Positions 8,121 to 17,579 of a stretch of 64,000 bases of DNA are shown in pieces. Source of the stretch: Lachnospiraceae bacterium (GTDB lineage Bacteria; Bacillota; Clostridia; Lachnospirales; Lachnospiraceae); the NCBI GenBank assembly GCA_022652545.1, contig JALCRM010000001.1:186001-250000 (forward strand), in the 5' to 3' direction. Position 1 is the stretch's first letter. Each line of letters begins with the position of its first letter. The position numbers were made by a program, and so were the translations under genes. The notes under the pieces were generated by a model. The model made no database searches. It was not told the origin of the DNA and saw only the letters and a list, made by a program, of their open reading frames with translations.

Positions 8121-8864
8121 ATGGACGAAACGAAGAAGGAACAGCTTTTTCTGCAGAAACTCACGGAGGTCATCCGGGAGGCCAAACAGCAGGGCAATAT
8201 GGTGACCCGTGAGGAACTCGATGAGGCCTTTTCCGGACTCAGTCTGGAGGAGGGGCAGATGCAGCAGGTGCGGGACTACCTGCAGGCGGAGAAGATCGGC
8301 ATCGGGCAGCCGGTTCCTGCGGAGGAACTGCTGACGCAGGAAGAGCACGACTACCTCGCTGAATATACCGAAACGGTGAATGCGATCGGACAGCCGGATC
8401 CGTCGGAACTCGAAGCGCTGGAGCTGTCAGCCATGGCCGGGGAGAAAGACGCCCAGGACAGGCTGGCGGAGGTCATGCTGCCGAAGGTCGTGGATATTGC
8501 GAAGCTGTATGCAGGGCAGGGCGTGTTTGTGGAAGACCTGATCGGCACGGGCAACGAGGCGCTGGTGCGCGGCGTAAAAATGCTTGCTCCGCTTGAAAAC
8601 GCCGGGGAAGCCGAGGGCATGCTGGCAAAAATGATCATGAATGCCATGGAGGATCTGGTCGCCGGCAACCTGGATGAGAGCGCAAAGGGTGAGGAAGCGG
8701 TCCGGAAGGTGGAGCGCGTTGCTCAGAAGGCGCATGAACTGGCTGAAACACTGGGCCGGAAGGTGACCGTTGACGAGCTTGCCCGCGAAGGAGAAGTGAC
8801 AAAGGACGAGATCCTGGATGCTGTCCGTTTTTCCGGCACGGCGATCGAAGATCTCGAAAAATAG
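8121..8864 (+). CDS. sigma-70-like protein with regions 1.1, 2 and 3 but no region 4
   Basis: The protein has 247 residues. Residues ~8-65 resemble sigma region 1.1 (GNMVTREELDEAFSGLSLEEGQMQQVRDYL). Residues ~75-180 follow region 2: LTQEEHDYLAEY, AQDRLAEVMLPKVVDIAKLYAGQGVFVEDLIGTGNEAL. The aromatic and basic residues of regions 2.3-2.4 that melt and read the -10 box are not recognisable. Residues ~200-245 match region 3 (AHELAETLGRKVTVDELAREGEVTKDEI). The protein stops there, without region 4. It may bind RNA polymerase without normal promoter recognition, but this is inference. The annotation could equally be a degenerate sigma factor. It has its own SD (GGAGG, 8112-8116) behind a hairpin leader. 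Confidence 0.7.
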   Translation: MDETKKEQLFLQKLTEVIREAKQQGNMVTREELDEAFSGLSLEEGQMQQVRDYLQAEKIGIGQPVPAEELLTQEEHDYLAEYTETVNAIGQPDPSELEALELSAMAGEKDAQDRLAEVMLPKVVDIAKLYAGQGVFVEDLIGTGNEALVRGVKMLAPLENAGEAEGMLAKMIMNAMEDLVAGNLDESAKGEEAVRKVERVAQKAHELAETLGRKVTVDELAREGEVTKDEILDAVRFSGTAIEDLEK

Positions 8865-8865
8865 C

Positions 8866-8961
8866 GCAGCAGCGGTGCCAAAAAGCGGCACCGGCTGCAA
8901 CAGCGGCACGAAGTGTTGCCGATGTTCATTTCGGAGAACCGTTGGTTCTCCTCATGGAGGG
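8866..8961 (+). repeat. leader repeat copy 2: long hairpin, then SD hairpin
   Basis: GCAGCGGTGCC (8869-8879) pairs with GGCACCGGCTGC (8887-8898) around AAAAAGC, with one bulged base. After GATGTTCATTTC a second perfect hairpin GGAGAACC-GTT-GGTTCTCC (8933-8951) and TCATGGAGG follow. The small hairpin differs from copy 1 by a T-A to C-G pair exchange, which keeps the stem. Confidence 0.6.
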
Positions 8962-8965
8962 ATAT

Positions 8966-9403
8966 ATGGAGATCGGTGCAGGGTCGCCTGACAATTCGGA
9001 TTTTAAATATGAGATGAACGATCTTACTGTGTTGTATTACGGTGCCCGTTTTACCTACGGTGAGATCCTGGAAGACAAGGCCACGAACTTTAAGCTCAAA
9101 CATATTCTTTCCGACTATGTCCTGAAGGAAGTGACACCGGACACCACGCTGGAAAGCCATTTTTACTACATGCAGAAAGGATCGGCTTCCTTTCAGCTCT
9201 ATGAGCAGCTGAAGACGAAAGTGCGCATCAGCGAGCCCTGCGAGAGAAAGAAACTGTTCGGCGGGACCGAACAGGTATTCCGGGAACGCATCTGTACGCT
9301 GGAGGAACTGACGTCTGTGCCGCCGGAGGAAAAAGAGCGCAGGGGCATACTGGTCCGGGAGATACAGATCAGCAAACTGGCACTGATGGCCTTCACGCTC
9401 TGA
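8966..9403 (+). CDS. conserved-looking protein of unknown function
   Basis: The protein has 145 residues from ATG 8966. GGAGG lies five bases upstream; the longer track start is a TTG inside the hairpin and is rejected. The sequence is soluble and mixed (ILEDKATNFKLKHILSDYVLKEVTP, FYYMQKGSASFQLYEQLKTKVRI), with no membrane segment, metal motif or repeat that I recognise. It follows the sigma-like gene and shares the same leader element, so the two may be co-regulated. I assign no function. Confidence 0.6.
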   Translation: MEIGAGSPDNSDFKYEMNDLTVLYYGARFTYGEILEDKATNFKLKHILSDYVLKEVTPDTTLESHFYYMQKGSASFQLYEQLKTKVRISEPCERKKLFGGTEQVFRERICTLEELTSVPPEEKERRGILVREIQISKLALMAFTL

Positions 9404-9414
9404 GAAATTCTCAG
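9400..9414 (+). other. short inverted repeat over the stop codon of the unknown gene
   Basis: CTGAGAAATTCTCAG overlaps the stop codon. There is no proper T-tract after it (GGGCATTTT), so it is at best a weak terminator. Confidence 0.25.
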
Positions 9415-9591
9415 GGCATTTTCTGTATGCTGCCGCGGATCGCTGCGGCTTTCGGCTGCACAGGTTGTTTTTACGGCAGGCTCATATTATACTGAAATCC
9501 GGTTCGGAAAATCTTTCCGCTCCCGCGCTTCTGCGGTCCTTCCGCAGCGCGGGCACGGCCTTTGTTCTGATCTGCGGCACATCTTATTTTG

Positions 9592-9620
9592 TTGACAAAG
9601 AGCAGCGTTTGTTCTATGAT
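9592..9620 (+). promoter_or_regulatory. recA promoter
   Basis: TTGACA (9592-9597) and TATGAT (9615-9620) have an exact 17-base spacer. This is close to the consensus for the housekeeping sigma factor. Confidence 0.8.
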
Positions 9621-9633
9621 TTCACTCAGGAAT

Positions 9634-9647
9634 CGAACAAATGTTCT
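9634..9647 (+). promoter_or_regulatory. LexA operator (Gram-positive SOS box)
   Basis: CGAACAAATGTTCT matches the Gram-positive LexA consensus CGAAC-N4-GTTC. It lies just downstream of the expected transcription start, a position where a bound repressor would block recA transcription. This predicts SOS induction. Confidence 0.85.
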
Positions 9648-9684
9648 GCATCGACACGGTCATTCCCACAAGGAGAAAAACAAT

Positions 9685-10773
9685 ATGAGCAATCTGGACC
9701 ATGATGAAAAACTCAAAGCACTTGACGCTGCAGTCATGCAGATCGAAAAGCAGTACGGCAAAGGTTCCATAATGAAACTCGGCGATCCTTCCACGCAGAT
9801 GAACGTCGAAACGATCCCTACCGGTTCCCTGAGCCTGGATATTGCACTGGGGCTCGGCGGCATACCGAAGGGCCGTGTTGTGGAGATCTACGGACCCGAG
9901 TCTTCGGGCAAAACGACACTGTCGCTGCATATGATCGCCGAAGTGCAGAAGAGAGGCGGCATTGCGGGCTTTATAGATGCGGAACACGCACTGGATCCCG
10001 TATATGCCAAAAACATCGGCGTGGATATAGACAATCTGTACATTTCCCAGCCGGACAGCGGCGAGCAGGCACTTGAGATCACGGAGACCATGGTACGCTC
10101 CGGTGCCATCGACATCGTCGTCATCGACTCGGTCGCGGCACTTGTGCCAAAGGCGGAGATCGACGGGGAGATGGGCGATTCCCACGTCGGCTTGCAGGCC
10201 AGGCTGATGTCGCAGGCCCTTCGGAAACTCACCGCCGTCATCAGCAAATCGAACTGTACGGTGATCTTTATCAACCAGCTTCGTGAAAAAGTCGGCATTC
10301 TGTTCGGAAACCCCGAGACAACGACCGGCGGACGTGCACTGAAATTCTATTCTTCCGTAAGGCTGGATGTGCGCAGGATCGAGTCCATCAAACAGAGCGG
10401 AGAAGTCATCGGAAACCGCACGCGTGTAAAGGTCGTGAAGAACAAGATCGCGCCGCCCTTCAAAGAGGCGGAATTTGACATCATGTTCGGCAAGGGCATT
10501 TCCTACACCGGGGATGTACTGGATCTTGCAGCTAATCTTGACATCATCAATAAGAGCGGTGCGTGGTACACCTGCGGCGGGGAGAAGATCGGGCAGGGCC
10601 GTGAGAACGCCAGGCAGTATATGGAAGAGCACCCGGAATTTACTGCAGAGATCGATGCAAAGGTGCGGGAGCACTATGGCCTTGCACCGGCAGCAGAGCC
10701 GGTACAGCCGGCAGCTGCAGCGGATGCTTCCGCAGCGAAGCCAGACAAAAAGGCAGACAAAGCCAAAAACTGA
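9685..10773 (+). CDS. recA: recombinase RecA
   Basis: The protein has 362 residues from ATG 9685, with AAGGAGA upstream; the track start at 9589 overlaps the promoter. It shows the full RecA core: [15 protein letters not shown] near the start, Walker A GPESSGKT at ~70, [30 protein letters not shown], and [10 protein letters not shown] with the L2 region [14 protein letters not shown]. The C-terminus is an A/K/D-rich tail, as in other RecA proteins. RecA forms filaments on single-stranded DNA for recombination and stimulates LexA self-cleavage. recX follows about 100 bases downstream. Confidence 0.98.
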   Translation: MSNLDHDEKLKALDAAVMQIEKQYGKGSIMKLGDPSTQMNVETIPTGSLSLDIALGLGGIPKGRVVEIYGPESSGKTTLSLHMIAEVQKRGGIAGFIDAEHALDPVYAKNIGVDIDNLYISQPDSGEQALEITETMVRSGAIDIVVIDSVAALVPKAEIDGEMGDSHVGLQARLMSQALRKLTAVISKSNCTVIFINQLREKVGILFGNPETTTGGRALKFYSSVRLDVRRIESIKQSGEVIGNRTRVKVVKNKIAPPFKEAEFDIMFGKGISYTGDVLDLAANLDIINKSGAWYTCGGEKIGQGRENARQYMEEHPEFTAEIDAKVREHYGLAPAAEPVQPAAAADASAAKPDKKADKAKN

Positions 10774-10875
10774 TCCATGCCGGGAAAAGACATAGTCGTG
10801 AATGCAGGCACCAGACTCCGTTTGAGGGGGCCTGGCGCCTGTATTACTGTCTGTCGGGGGAAGGAAAAGGGGAAA

Positions 10876-11409
10876 ATGAATCTGAAGGAAAGGATAGACT
10901 CCGCTGCAGATCCGGGAGAACTCAGGAAACTTGCCCTGTACAAATGCGGGGAACTGCTCAAGGGACAGGACTATACGGAACAGAGGTTGCTGCGGAAGCT
11001 GACGGAGAGCGGTTTTCCCGAAGATACGGCCAGAGAGGCAGTCAGTGCCATGGCCGAGGCACACTATATAGACGACCGCAGGTACAGTGAAAACTACGTA
11101 GCCCTGCATCTTCGGGACCGCAGCAGAAAGCGCATCGAACAGGAACTGTATGAAAGGGGCATAGCGGAGGACCTGATCGAAGCAGCGTTCCGGCATGCGG
11201 AATGCGGGGATACCGGAAAAGAAGGAGAAAGCGGAGAAGAGAGCGGCAGTATCGCCGGTATGGAATACCGGCAGATCAGGCGTCTTCTGGATAAGCGGGG
11301 GTTCGATCCCCGTACGGCAACGTGGGAGGAAAGGCAGAAGATCATGGCCTCCCTGTACAGGAAGGGATACCCGCAGGACCTCATCCGCAGGGCGATGGAA
11401 CCGCAGTAA
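10876..11409 (+). CDS. recX: regulatory protein RecX
   Basis: The protein has 177 residues from ATG 10876, preceded by an AAAAGGGG ribosome site; the longer start at 10777 adds a non-conserved extension. RecX hallmarks are helical three-helix repeats: ALYKCGELLKGQDYTEQRLLRKLTESGF, AVSAMAEAHYIDDRRYSENYV and RIEQELYERGIAEDLIEAAF. The last repeat is IMASLYRKGYPQDLIRRAM. An acidic, glycine-rich insertion separates the second and third repeats. RecX binds the RecA filament and modulates it. No promoter is seen between recA and recX, so they are probably co-transcribed under SOS control. Confidence 0.92.
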   Translation: MNLKERIDSAADPGELRKLALYKCGELLKGQDYTEQRLLRKLTESGFPEDTAREAVSAMAEAHYIDDRRYSENYVALHLRDRSRKRIEQELYERGIAEDLIEAAFRHAECGDTGKEGESGEESGSIAGMEYRQIRRLLDKRGFDPRTATWEERQKIMASLYRKGYPQDLIRRAMEPQ

Positions 11410-11433
11410 ACTGGTGCTGATAACGGCTTTTCA

Positions 11434-11442
11434 TGTTAATAT
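11434..11442 (+). promoter_or_regulatory. extended -10 directly before the flippase start (possible leaderless start)
   Basis: TGTTAATAT fits an extended -10 box. Only seven bases separate it from the ATG at 11450, and there is no ribosome-binding sequence between. Transcription would start at or next to the ATG. Confidence 0.4.
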
Positions 11443-11449
11443 GTAAAAC

Positions 11450-12745
11450 ATGAGACTGCGCAGGTTCCTGCTGTGGAATAAAAATATAACGCGCAATGCG
11501 ACGATCTGGAATTTCGCAGGGAATGTGATCCTGTCGTGCCAGTCGGTATTGATGCTTATGATACTGACACGCACGGCAGGCCTTGCTGCATCCGGCATTT
11601 TTACGATCGCCTACGCGGATGCCAATCTCTTTCTGAATATAGGTAAATTCGGCATGCGGACGTACCAGGTCTCGGATGTCGACCGACGGTTCTCCTTCCG
11701 GGATTACATTGCTTCCCGCAGGGTGACGACTGTCCTCATGATGGCCGTGGCTCTGATCTATGTGTTCTGGGCGTCTTTTGCAAATGATTATCCGGCGGAA
11801 AAGACGTCCATCATCATCTGGATGCTTATTTTCAAGGCCCCGGATGCGATCGAGGACGTTTTTTACGGAGAGTACCAGAGAAGAAACCGCCTGGATGTGG
11901 CAGCGAGGTGCATGACAGTGCGGCTTGCCGTTACCACGCTGGTGTTCGGCCTTGCGATCTTCCTGACCAGAGATCTTCTGCAGTCGCTGATCTGTTCCAG
12001 CGCTGTCACCTATGTTCTGCTGTTTCTGCTGCTCTTTATTACCGCGGCTCCTTTTTCGGCACAGAGCAGGCAGAAGTCCGGAACAGGAAACTATAATACC
12101 CTGCTGAAGGAATGCTTTCCCCTGTTTGCGGGAGCTTTTCTTTCCCTCTATATCTGTTTTGCCCCGCGCTATGCGATCGATGCCACACTTTCCGACGATC
12201 TGCAGGCATACTACGGATTCATTTCGATGCCCACATTTGTGATCGGGCTCCTGAACAGCGCTGTTTACAGTCCCTTTCTTTACCGGCTGTCCTGCCAGTG
12301 GAACGACGGCAGGATCGCAAGATTCAGAAAACATATCCTGATGCAGGTGGGGTGTGCCGCTGCGATCACGGCGGTATGTATGGCGGGTGCCTGGTTTATC
12401 GGCGTACCGGTCCTTTCCTGGATCTATGCTTCTGACATTTCCCGGTACAGGCGGGAAATGATGATCCTTCTGCTCGGCGGCGGATTCCTCGGCATTTCCG
12501 ATTTCCTGTGTGCTGTTCTTGTTATCATGCGGAGAATGAGCGCGGTGCTTACCGGATATACGCTGGTAGCCGTACCTGCGTTGCTCTGCACCAATGTGAT
12601 CGTCAGAAAATTCGGGCTTACGGGAGCTTCTTATACGTATCTTGTTCTTATGGCGGCAGTCTGCCTGTGCTTTACGGTGACTCTGCTGTGGGGCATGGAA
12701 GAAAGAATGCGGTCCGGGACTGCTGCGGGAAGGCGCAGGGGTTGA
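11450..12745 (+). CDS. Wzx-like polysaccharide flippase (oligosaccharide translocase)
   Basis: The protein has 431 residues and about a dozen hydrophobic segments over nearly its whole length. The N-terminus (ITRNATIWNFAGNVILSCQSVLMLMILTRTAGLAASGIFTIAYADANLF) is the usual opening of lipopolysaccharide-biosynthesis/Wzx proteins of the MOP superfamily. These move undecaprenyl-linked repeat units to the outer face of the membrane. It opens the large glycan locus immediately after recX. No SD sequence is visible, and a -10-like element sits seven bases upstream. Confidence in the family is good; the exact substrate is unknown. Confidence 0.82.
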   Translation: MRLRRFLLWNKNITRNATIWNFAGNVILSCQSVLMLMILTRTAGLAASGIFTIAYADANLFLNIGKFGMRTYQVSDVDRRFSFRDYIASRRVTTVLMMAVALIYVFWASFANDYPAEKTSIIIWMLIFKAPDAIEDVFYGEYQRRNRLDVAARCMTVRLAVTTLVFGLAIFLTRDLLQSLICSSAVTYVLLFLLLFITAAPFSAQSRQKSGTGNYNTLLKECFPLFAGAFLSLYICFAPRYAIDATLSDDLQAYYGFISMPTFVIGLLNSAVYSPFLYRLSCQWNDGRIARFRKHILMQVGCAAAITAVCMAGAWFIGVPVLSWIYASDISRYRREMMILLLGGGFLGISDFLCAVLVIMRRMSAVLTGYTLVAVPALLCTNVIVRKFGLTGASYTYLVLMAAVCLCFTVTLLWGMEERMRSGTAAGRRRG

Positions 12746-12918
12746 ATGTACTGCAGATGCCGCGGGCTGCAGCTCTTTCACGGAAAAATCCCTGCCGGAC
12801 TGTGAAAAGTATTATGATGTCTTTACGGATACAGCCGTACTGCCGGGTATTCTGACAGCAGCCGCGTTTCAGAACAGCAGTGCGGACCGGTATATCGGCA
12901 AAAGGAGCAAGGGACAGT
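12746..12918 (+). other. intergenic stretch without a recognisable gene
   Basis: No start codon with an SD, no hairpin with a T-tract and no clear promoter were found in these 173 bases. One frame stays open into the epimerase gene but has no credible start. Confidence 0.4.
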
Positions 12919-13863
12919 ATGAATACGATCATGTTCGGGGCGGCAGGATTTATCGGCACAAATCTGGCGCTGCGCCTCGCAGACAGGGACGACGTAAAGC
13001 TTACGCTCGTCGACGCAGACAGGAGCTACTTCTGCCGGGACCTTACAGAGAAGGGAAGCAGGATCACTTTTCTGGAGGGAGACTTCCGGCCGGATACGGA
13101 TTTTGACACTTTTCTGCAGGGACAGGACGTCGTGTTTCACCTGGTCAGCTCCACCTCACCGTCCACGGCCAACAGGGCGATTGCGGATGAACTTACGGCC
13201 AATGTCATTTCGACAGCCGGCATGCTGGATGCCTGTGTGCGCTGCGGGGTGAAGAAAGTGATCTTTTTCTCATCCGGGGGGACAGTGTACGGCAAGGATG
13301 CGCCGTGTCCGATCCGGGAAGACACTCCCACGTACCCGATCTCTTCCTACGGGATCCAGAAAGAGTCGATCGAGAAACTGCTGTATCTGTACAGATATCT
13401 GCACGGACTGGATTACAGAGTGATCCGGCTGGCAAATCCCTACGGCCCTTACCAGAGGCCGAACGGTGTGCTGGGCGTGGTGACAACTTTTGTCTATAAG
13501 GCACTGAAACAGGAAAAGATCACCGTCTACGGGGACGGGTCGGTCGTCAGGGATTTTATCTACATCGACGACGCAGTGCGCGGCGTACTCAATATCGCGG
13601 GGGAGCGGGGACGGTATGACACCTATAATCTCGGCTCCGGGTACGGTACGAGCGTGCGGGAAGTCCTCGAAACAATAGAAAGGGTACTGGGCCTGCCGCT
13701 GCAGGTGGAGTATACGGAAGCCAGGAACGCGGATGTGCCGGTCAATGTCCTCGACACCTCGCGTTACGTGAGTACCTTCGGTGCCTTGAATCCGGTTTCC
13801 CTGGAAGAAGGCATCAGGAAGACGGCCGAATTCCTGAAGCGCGAATACAGGATCGAAGAGTAG
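12919..13863 (+). CDS. NAD-dependent sugar epimerase/dehydratase
   Basis: The protein has 314 residues from ATG 12919, where the dinucleotide-binding motif GAAGFIG sits right at the N-terminus; the track start adds 13 residues before it. The catalytic pair is YGIQK (Tyr-x3-Lys) in [15 protein letters not shown], preceded by [22 protein letters not shown] and [19 protein letters not shown] complete the extended-SDR pattern of GalE/WbpP-like enzymes. It probably interconverts a UDP-sugar. The UDP-glucose dehydrogenase gene next door suggests a UDP-uronate or UDP-hexose 4-epimerase, but the substrate cannot be read from sequence alone. Confidence 0.85.
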   Translation: MNTIMFGAAGFIGTNLALRLADRDDVKLTLVDADRSYFCRDLTEKGSRITFLEGDFRPDTDFDTFLQGQDVVFHLVSSTSPSTANRAIADELTANVISTAGMLDACVRCGVKKVIFFSSGGTVYGKDAPCPIREDTPTYPISSYGIQKESIEKLLYLYRYLHGLDYRVIRLANPYGPYQRPNGVLGVVTTFVYKALKQEKITVYGDGSVVRDFIYIDDAVRGVLNIAGERGRYDTYNLGSGYGTSVREVLETIERVLGLPLQVEYTEARNADVPVNVLDTSRYVSTFGALNPVSLEEGIRKTAEFLKREYRIEE

Positions 13864-13896
13864 AGGCAGCGGTGCCAGATGTTCATTACGGAGGAG
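13864..13896 (+). repeat. leader repeat copy 3 (short form)
   Basis: GGCAGCGGTGCCAGATGTTCATTACGGAGGAG joins the two outer parts of copy 2 (GCAGCGGTGCCA and GATGTTCATTTCGGAG) without the hairpins between. It supplies the SD of the UDP-glucose dehydrogenase gene. Confidence 0.5.
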
Positions 13897-13904
13897 TTTG
13901 CTTT

Positions 13905-15137
13905 ATGAAGATAGCAGTTGCAGGAACCGGGTACGTGGGATTGTCGCTGGCGGTGTTGCTTTCGCAGCACAACGAGGTGACTGCGGTGGATATCATTCCC
14001 GAAAAGGTCGATATGATCAATGAAGGAAGATCGCCGATCCATGACGAATACATTGAGAAGTACCTGGCTGAAAAGAAGCTGGACCTGAAGGCAACGACGG
14101 ACGGGGAAGCCGCATACCGCGACGCGGAATACATCATTGTGGCTACGCCTACGAATTACGATGCGAAGAAAAACTTCTTTGATACATCGGCTGTCGAGGC
14201 AGTGATAGCCCTGGTGACGAAGGTCAATCCCCGGGCATATATTGTGATCAAATCCACCATACCGGTCGGATACACGGACAAGATCCGCAAGGCGGCCGGA
14301 AACGAAAACATTCTCTTCAGTCCGGAATTCCTGCGGGAGAGCAAGGCTCTGTACGACAACCTGTATCCGTCCCGCATCATAGTGGGAACGGATCCCGCGG
14401 ACAGCAGGCTCCTGAAAGCGGCGCAGACCTTTGCCGGACTGCTGCAGGAAGGCGCGATCAAGGAGAACATTTCCACACTCTTCATGGGCTTCACCGAAGC
14501 GGAAGCTGTCAAACTGTTTGCCAACACCTATCTGGCACTGCGGATCAGCTATTTCAATGAGCTGGATACTTATGCCGAAATTAAGGGGCTGGATACGCAG
14601 ATGATCATCAAAGGTGTCTGCCTGGATCCACGCATCGGCGACCAGTACAACAACCCTTCCTTCGGCTATGGTGGGTATTGCCTTCCCAAGGATACGAAAC
14701 AGCTGCTTGCCAATTATTCGGATGTGCCGGAGAACCTGATCCAGGCCATTGTGGACAGCAACAGCACGAGAAAGGATTTCATAGCTGACCGCGTACTGGC
14801 AAAGGCCGGGTATTTCACGGATTCAGGGAGCATGGACGAAGGCCGTGAAAAAACCTGCAGGATCGGTGTGTACAGACTGACCATGAAGACCAATTCCGAC
14901 AATTTCCGTCAAAGCTCGATCCAGGGCGTCATGAAAAGGATCAAGGCCAAGGGCGTGAGCGTGATCATCTATGAGCCGACGCTGGAAGACGGCACCACAT
15001 TCTTCGGAAGTCCGGTCGTGAACGACCTTGCGCGTTTTAAGGAAGAGAGCCAGGCGATCATTGCCAACCGGTACGATGCCTGTCTCGATGATGTAAGGGA
15101 TAAGGTGTACACCCGGGATATGTTCGGAAGAGACTGA
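13905..15137 (+). CDS. ugd: UDP-glucose 6-dehydrogenase
   Basis: The protein has 410 residues from ATG 13905, behind GGAGGAG. The N-terminus [21 protein letters not shown] is the NAD-binding fold. [46 protein letters not shown] and the catalytic Cys259 in [15 protein letters not shown] are all present. The enzyme oxidises UDP-glucose to UDP-glucuronate with two NAD. This implies an acidic sugar in the glycan made by the locus. The length and motifs match the shorter Ugd form common in capsule clusters. Confidence 0.93.
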   Translation: MKIAVAGTGYVGLSLAVLLSQHNEVTAVDIIPEKVDMINEGRSPIHDEYIEKYLAEKKLDLKATTDGEAAYRDAEYIIVATPTNYDAKKNFFDTSAVEAVIALVTKVNPRAYIVIKSTIPVGYTDKIRKAAGNENILFSPEFLRESKALYDNLYPSRIIVGTDPADSRLLKAAQTFAGLLQEGAIKENISTLFMGFTEAEAVKLFANTYLALRISYFNELDTYAEIKGLDTQMIIKGVCLDPRIGDQYNNPSFGYGGYCLPKDTKQLLANYSDVPENLIQAIVDSNSTRKDFIADRVLAKAGYFTDSGSMDEGREKTCRIGVYRLTMKTNSDNFRQSSIQGVMKRIKAKGVSVIIYEPTLEDGTTFFGSPVVNDLARFKEESQAIIANRYDACLDDVRDKVYTRDMFGRD

Positions 15138-15139
15138 GT

Positions 15140-16456
15140 ATGGAAAAGAAAAAGCTCTATCTGCTGACAACGGCATTTCCTTACGGTACGGGAGAAAAAA
15201 CATTTATAGGCCCGGAACTTCCGCATTTGCAGGAAAACTTCCGGGTCACGATCATTTCCGGCGCCACGGAGCGGGATCTGAACGACAAGGCGGACAGGAC
15301 CGGACTGGATCCTGAGATCTCCCTTTTTCACATAGATACCGTCGTCACGCGTCTTCCAGATAAATTATGGGGCGGACTGCGCGCGGCTTTCAGTCCTGTT
15401 TTTCTCGAGGAAGCATTCCATATCATCCGCTCCGGAAAACAGGTGGGCGGGCGTCTGCACTGGGCGCTGGCCTATCTGACAGCGGCCTTCCGGTTCCGGG
15501 ACGGCGTCCTTTCCGCAGGTATTGCGGACGGCAGTGAAGACAGCATATGCTATTCTTACTGGTACGATCTGCACATGCTGGGGATGCTTCTTTCCCGCAG
15601 GCGGTTTCCCCGTATGAAATTCGTTACACGTGCACACGGCGCCGATCTGTATAATGAACGCGCGGAGTACTCCTGGCAGCCTTTCCGCTCTTTCATGGAC
15701 AGACATCTGGACCGCGTTTTCTTTATTTCGGAAGCAGGGCGCAGATACTACATCGATCATTTCACGCACCGCGAAGATCCCCTGCGTTACCGGGTCTGCC
15801 GACTGGGACTTCCGGAGTTCGGAAAAACTGCACCGTCGGGCACGGCACCTTCGGGCGGGACAGAAGCGGAGACGGACAGCCGCAGGAAGAACTCTTTTCT
15901 GCTTGTCAGCTGTTCCACACTGCTTCCCCTGAAGCGCGTGCAGCTCATCGTGGAAGGCCTGGCGCTGCTCCCTCCGGAGCTTTGTATCCGCTGGGTGCAT
16001 TTCGGGGGAGGGCCTGAGGAGGAAGCGCTGCGCAGGCTGGCTGCGGACAGACTCGGCAGCCACAGGAATATAACCTGTACATTTACAGGCGCTGTCCCGA
16101 ATCGTTCCGTAACGGATTTTTACGGAACGGAGCGGCCGGACTGCTTCATTACGACCTCATCCACGGAAGGTATACCTGTTTCCGTGATGGAGGCGGAAGC
16201 TTTTTCCATGTGTGTGATTGCCACGGATGTCGGCGGCATGCGGGAAGCAGTAGACGGGAATGGCATACTGCTGCCTTCCGATCCGTCGCCGGAAGAAGTG
16301 GCGGCAGGAATCGCTGCATTGTACGGCAGGTCCCCTGACGAACGCAGGAAAATGGGAGAGCGGTCGCTTTGCCTGCGGCGGGAAAGATTTGACGCTGCCG
16401 CCAATGCCGCCGCGTTCACGGCGGAACTGCTGGCGCTGGGGCAGAAGGAAAACTGA
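15140..16456 (+). CDS. glycosyltransferase family 4
   Basis: The protein has 438 residues with a GT-B layout. The N-terminal half contains YSYWYDLHMLG and RAHGADLYNE. The C-terminal half has the retaining GT4 signature: LVSCSTLLPLKRVQLIVEGL, then VHFGGGPEEEALRRLA, and ITTSSTEGIPVSVMEAEAFSMCVIATDVGGMREAV with the glutamates that contact the donor. It starts two bases after ugd ends, so it belongs to the same operon. It most likely adds one sugar to the lipid-linked repeat on the cytoplasmic face. Confidence 0.88.
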   Translation: MEKKKLYLLTTAFPYGTGEKTFIGPELPHLQENFRVTIISGATERDLNDKADRTGLDPEISLFHIDTVVTRLPDKLWGGLRAAFSPVFLEEAFHIIRSGKQVGGRLHWALAYLTAAFRFRDGVLSAGIADGSEDSICYSYWYDLHMLGMLLSRRRFPRMKFVTRAHGADLYNERAEYSWQPFRSFMDRHLDRVFFISEAGRRYYIDHFTHREDPLRYRVCRLGLPEFGKTAPSGTAPSGGTEAETDSRRKNSFLLVSCSTLLPLKRVQLIVEGLALLPPELCIRWVHFGGGPEEEALRRLAADRLGSHRNITCTFTGAVPNRSVTDFYGTERPDCFITTSSTEGIPVSVMEAEAFSMCVIATDVGGMREAVDGNGILLPSDPSPEEVAAGIAALYGRSPDERRKMGERSLCLRRERFDAAANAAAFTAELLALGQKEN

Positions 16457-16487
16457 GATCCAGAACAGGTGTGCGGAGCTGAGGCGG

Positions 16488-17564
16488 ATGTCCGGACTGA
16501 TAAGTGTTATAATACCCATTTACAATGCAGAAAAAACACTGGGAGAATGCCTGGACAGTATCCGGGCGCAGGACTTCACGGATATGGAAGTCATCCTTGT
16601 GGACGACGGATCCACAGACGGGTCCGCGGCTCTGTGCGACCGCTGTGCGTGCGAAGATGTGCGTTTTAAGGTGCTGCACAAGCAGAACGGCGGTCTGGTC
16701 AGTGCGAGGAAGGCCGGTATCGCCGCAGCACACGGCGCATACACTGCTTTTGCGGACGCCGACGACTGTCTGTGTCCGGACCGAATCTCTTCGCTCTTCG
16801 AAGCGGCAGGCGGCAGTGCCGATATGGTGCTTGCGGGCTATACGGGATACAGGGAAGGACAGAAGGACGTACCGGACGCGGCCGTTGTGAATGAGGCGGC
16901 TGACGGCAGGTTCGGAAGGGCGGAGATCGAAAGTCTCATACTTCCGTGCATGCTTTGCACGGGACGCGTTTTTCAGCCCGGCGTCATCGCTTCCGTGTGG
17001 ACAAAGCTGTTCCGGACGGAGCTGCTGCGCAGGGCCCTTGCTTCCGCTGACGAAGCCGTGACGATAGGAGAAGACGCTGTCCTTACATACAGGTGTCTCC
17101 TGGAGGCAGATGAGGTCGTGGTGCGGAACGACCTTACGGGTTACCGCTACCGTATCGTACAGACGTCCATGACGCATCACGGAGACCGGCGCTATGCTTT
17201 CCACATGGCGCATCTGTTCCGGAACCTGGAAGATACGCTTTCAGAGGGCCTTGCCTCGCACCCGCAGACAGCGGATGCCATACGCGGAAAAACAGAAGCG
17301 CAGATCCTGCAGTATGAGCTTCATAAGCTTCTGCAGGGCAGTGTTGCGAATGCCGATGCGCTGAGCGGCGGAAACAGATGGCGTACGCTGCGGGAGGTTG
17401 TCCGCTTTTTCGGCGGACTGGGCTCGGATCCGCAGCAGTCTGCCGTCCTTAGGAAAGCCGCTGCCAGGAAAGAACTGTTTGAGGAATGGCAGTCGAAAGC
17501 GGTCGCAGCCCTTGTCGCGCGAAAGACTTTGTCTGCAGCCATTATTGCGATCAGGAAAAAATAA
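16488..17564 (+). CDS. glycosyltransferase family 2
   Basis: The protein has 358 residues from ATG 16488; the track start at 16260 lies inside the previous gene and is rejected. The GT-A fold starts with ISVIIPIYNAEKTLGECLDSIRAQDFTDMEVILVDDGSTDGS. It continues with GGLVSARKAGIAAAHGAYTAFADADD, whose DADD is the metal/donor site. The C-terminal part is helical and variable. Donor and acceptor are unknown. Confidence 0.87.
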   Translation: MSGLISVIIPIYNAEKTLGECLDSIRAQDFTDMEVILVDDGSTDGSAALCDRCACEDVRFKVLHKQNGGLVSARKAGIAAAHGAYTAFADADDCLCPDRISSLFEAAGGSADMVLAGYTGYREGQKDVPDAAVVNEAADGRFGRAEIESLILPCMLCTGRVFQPGVIASVWTKLFRTELLRRALASADEAVTIGEDAVLTYRCLLEADEVVVRNDLTGYRYRIVQTSMTHHGDRRYAFHMAHLFRNLEDTLSEGLASHPQTADAIRGKTEAQILQYELHKLLQGSVANADALSGGNRWRTLREVVRFFGGLGSDPQQSAVLRKAAARKELFEEWQSKAVAALVARKTLSAAIIAIRKK

Positions 17565-17579
17565 CGGAGAAGATTTCCC

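Noticed and set aside
9622-11196. 524-residue minus-strand ORF over recA/recX
   Set aside because: recA and recX are unmistakable on the + strand.
12746-12918. small gene in the gap before the epimerase
   Set aside because: One frame stays open, but it has no start codon with an SD and no similarity that I recognise.
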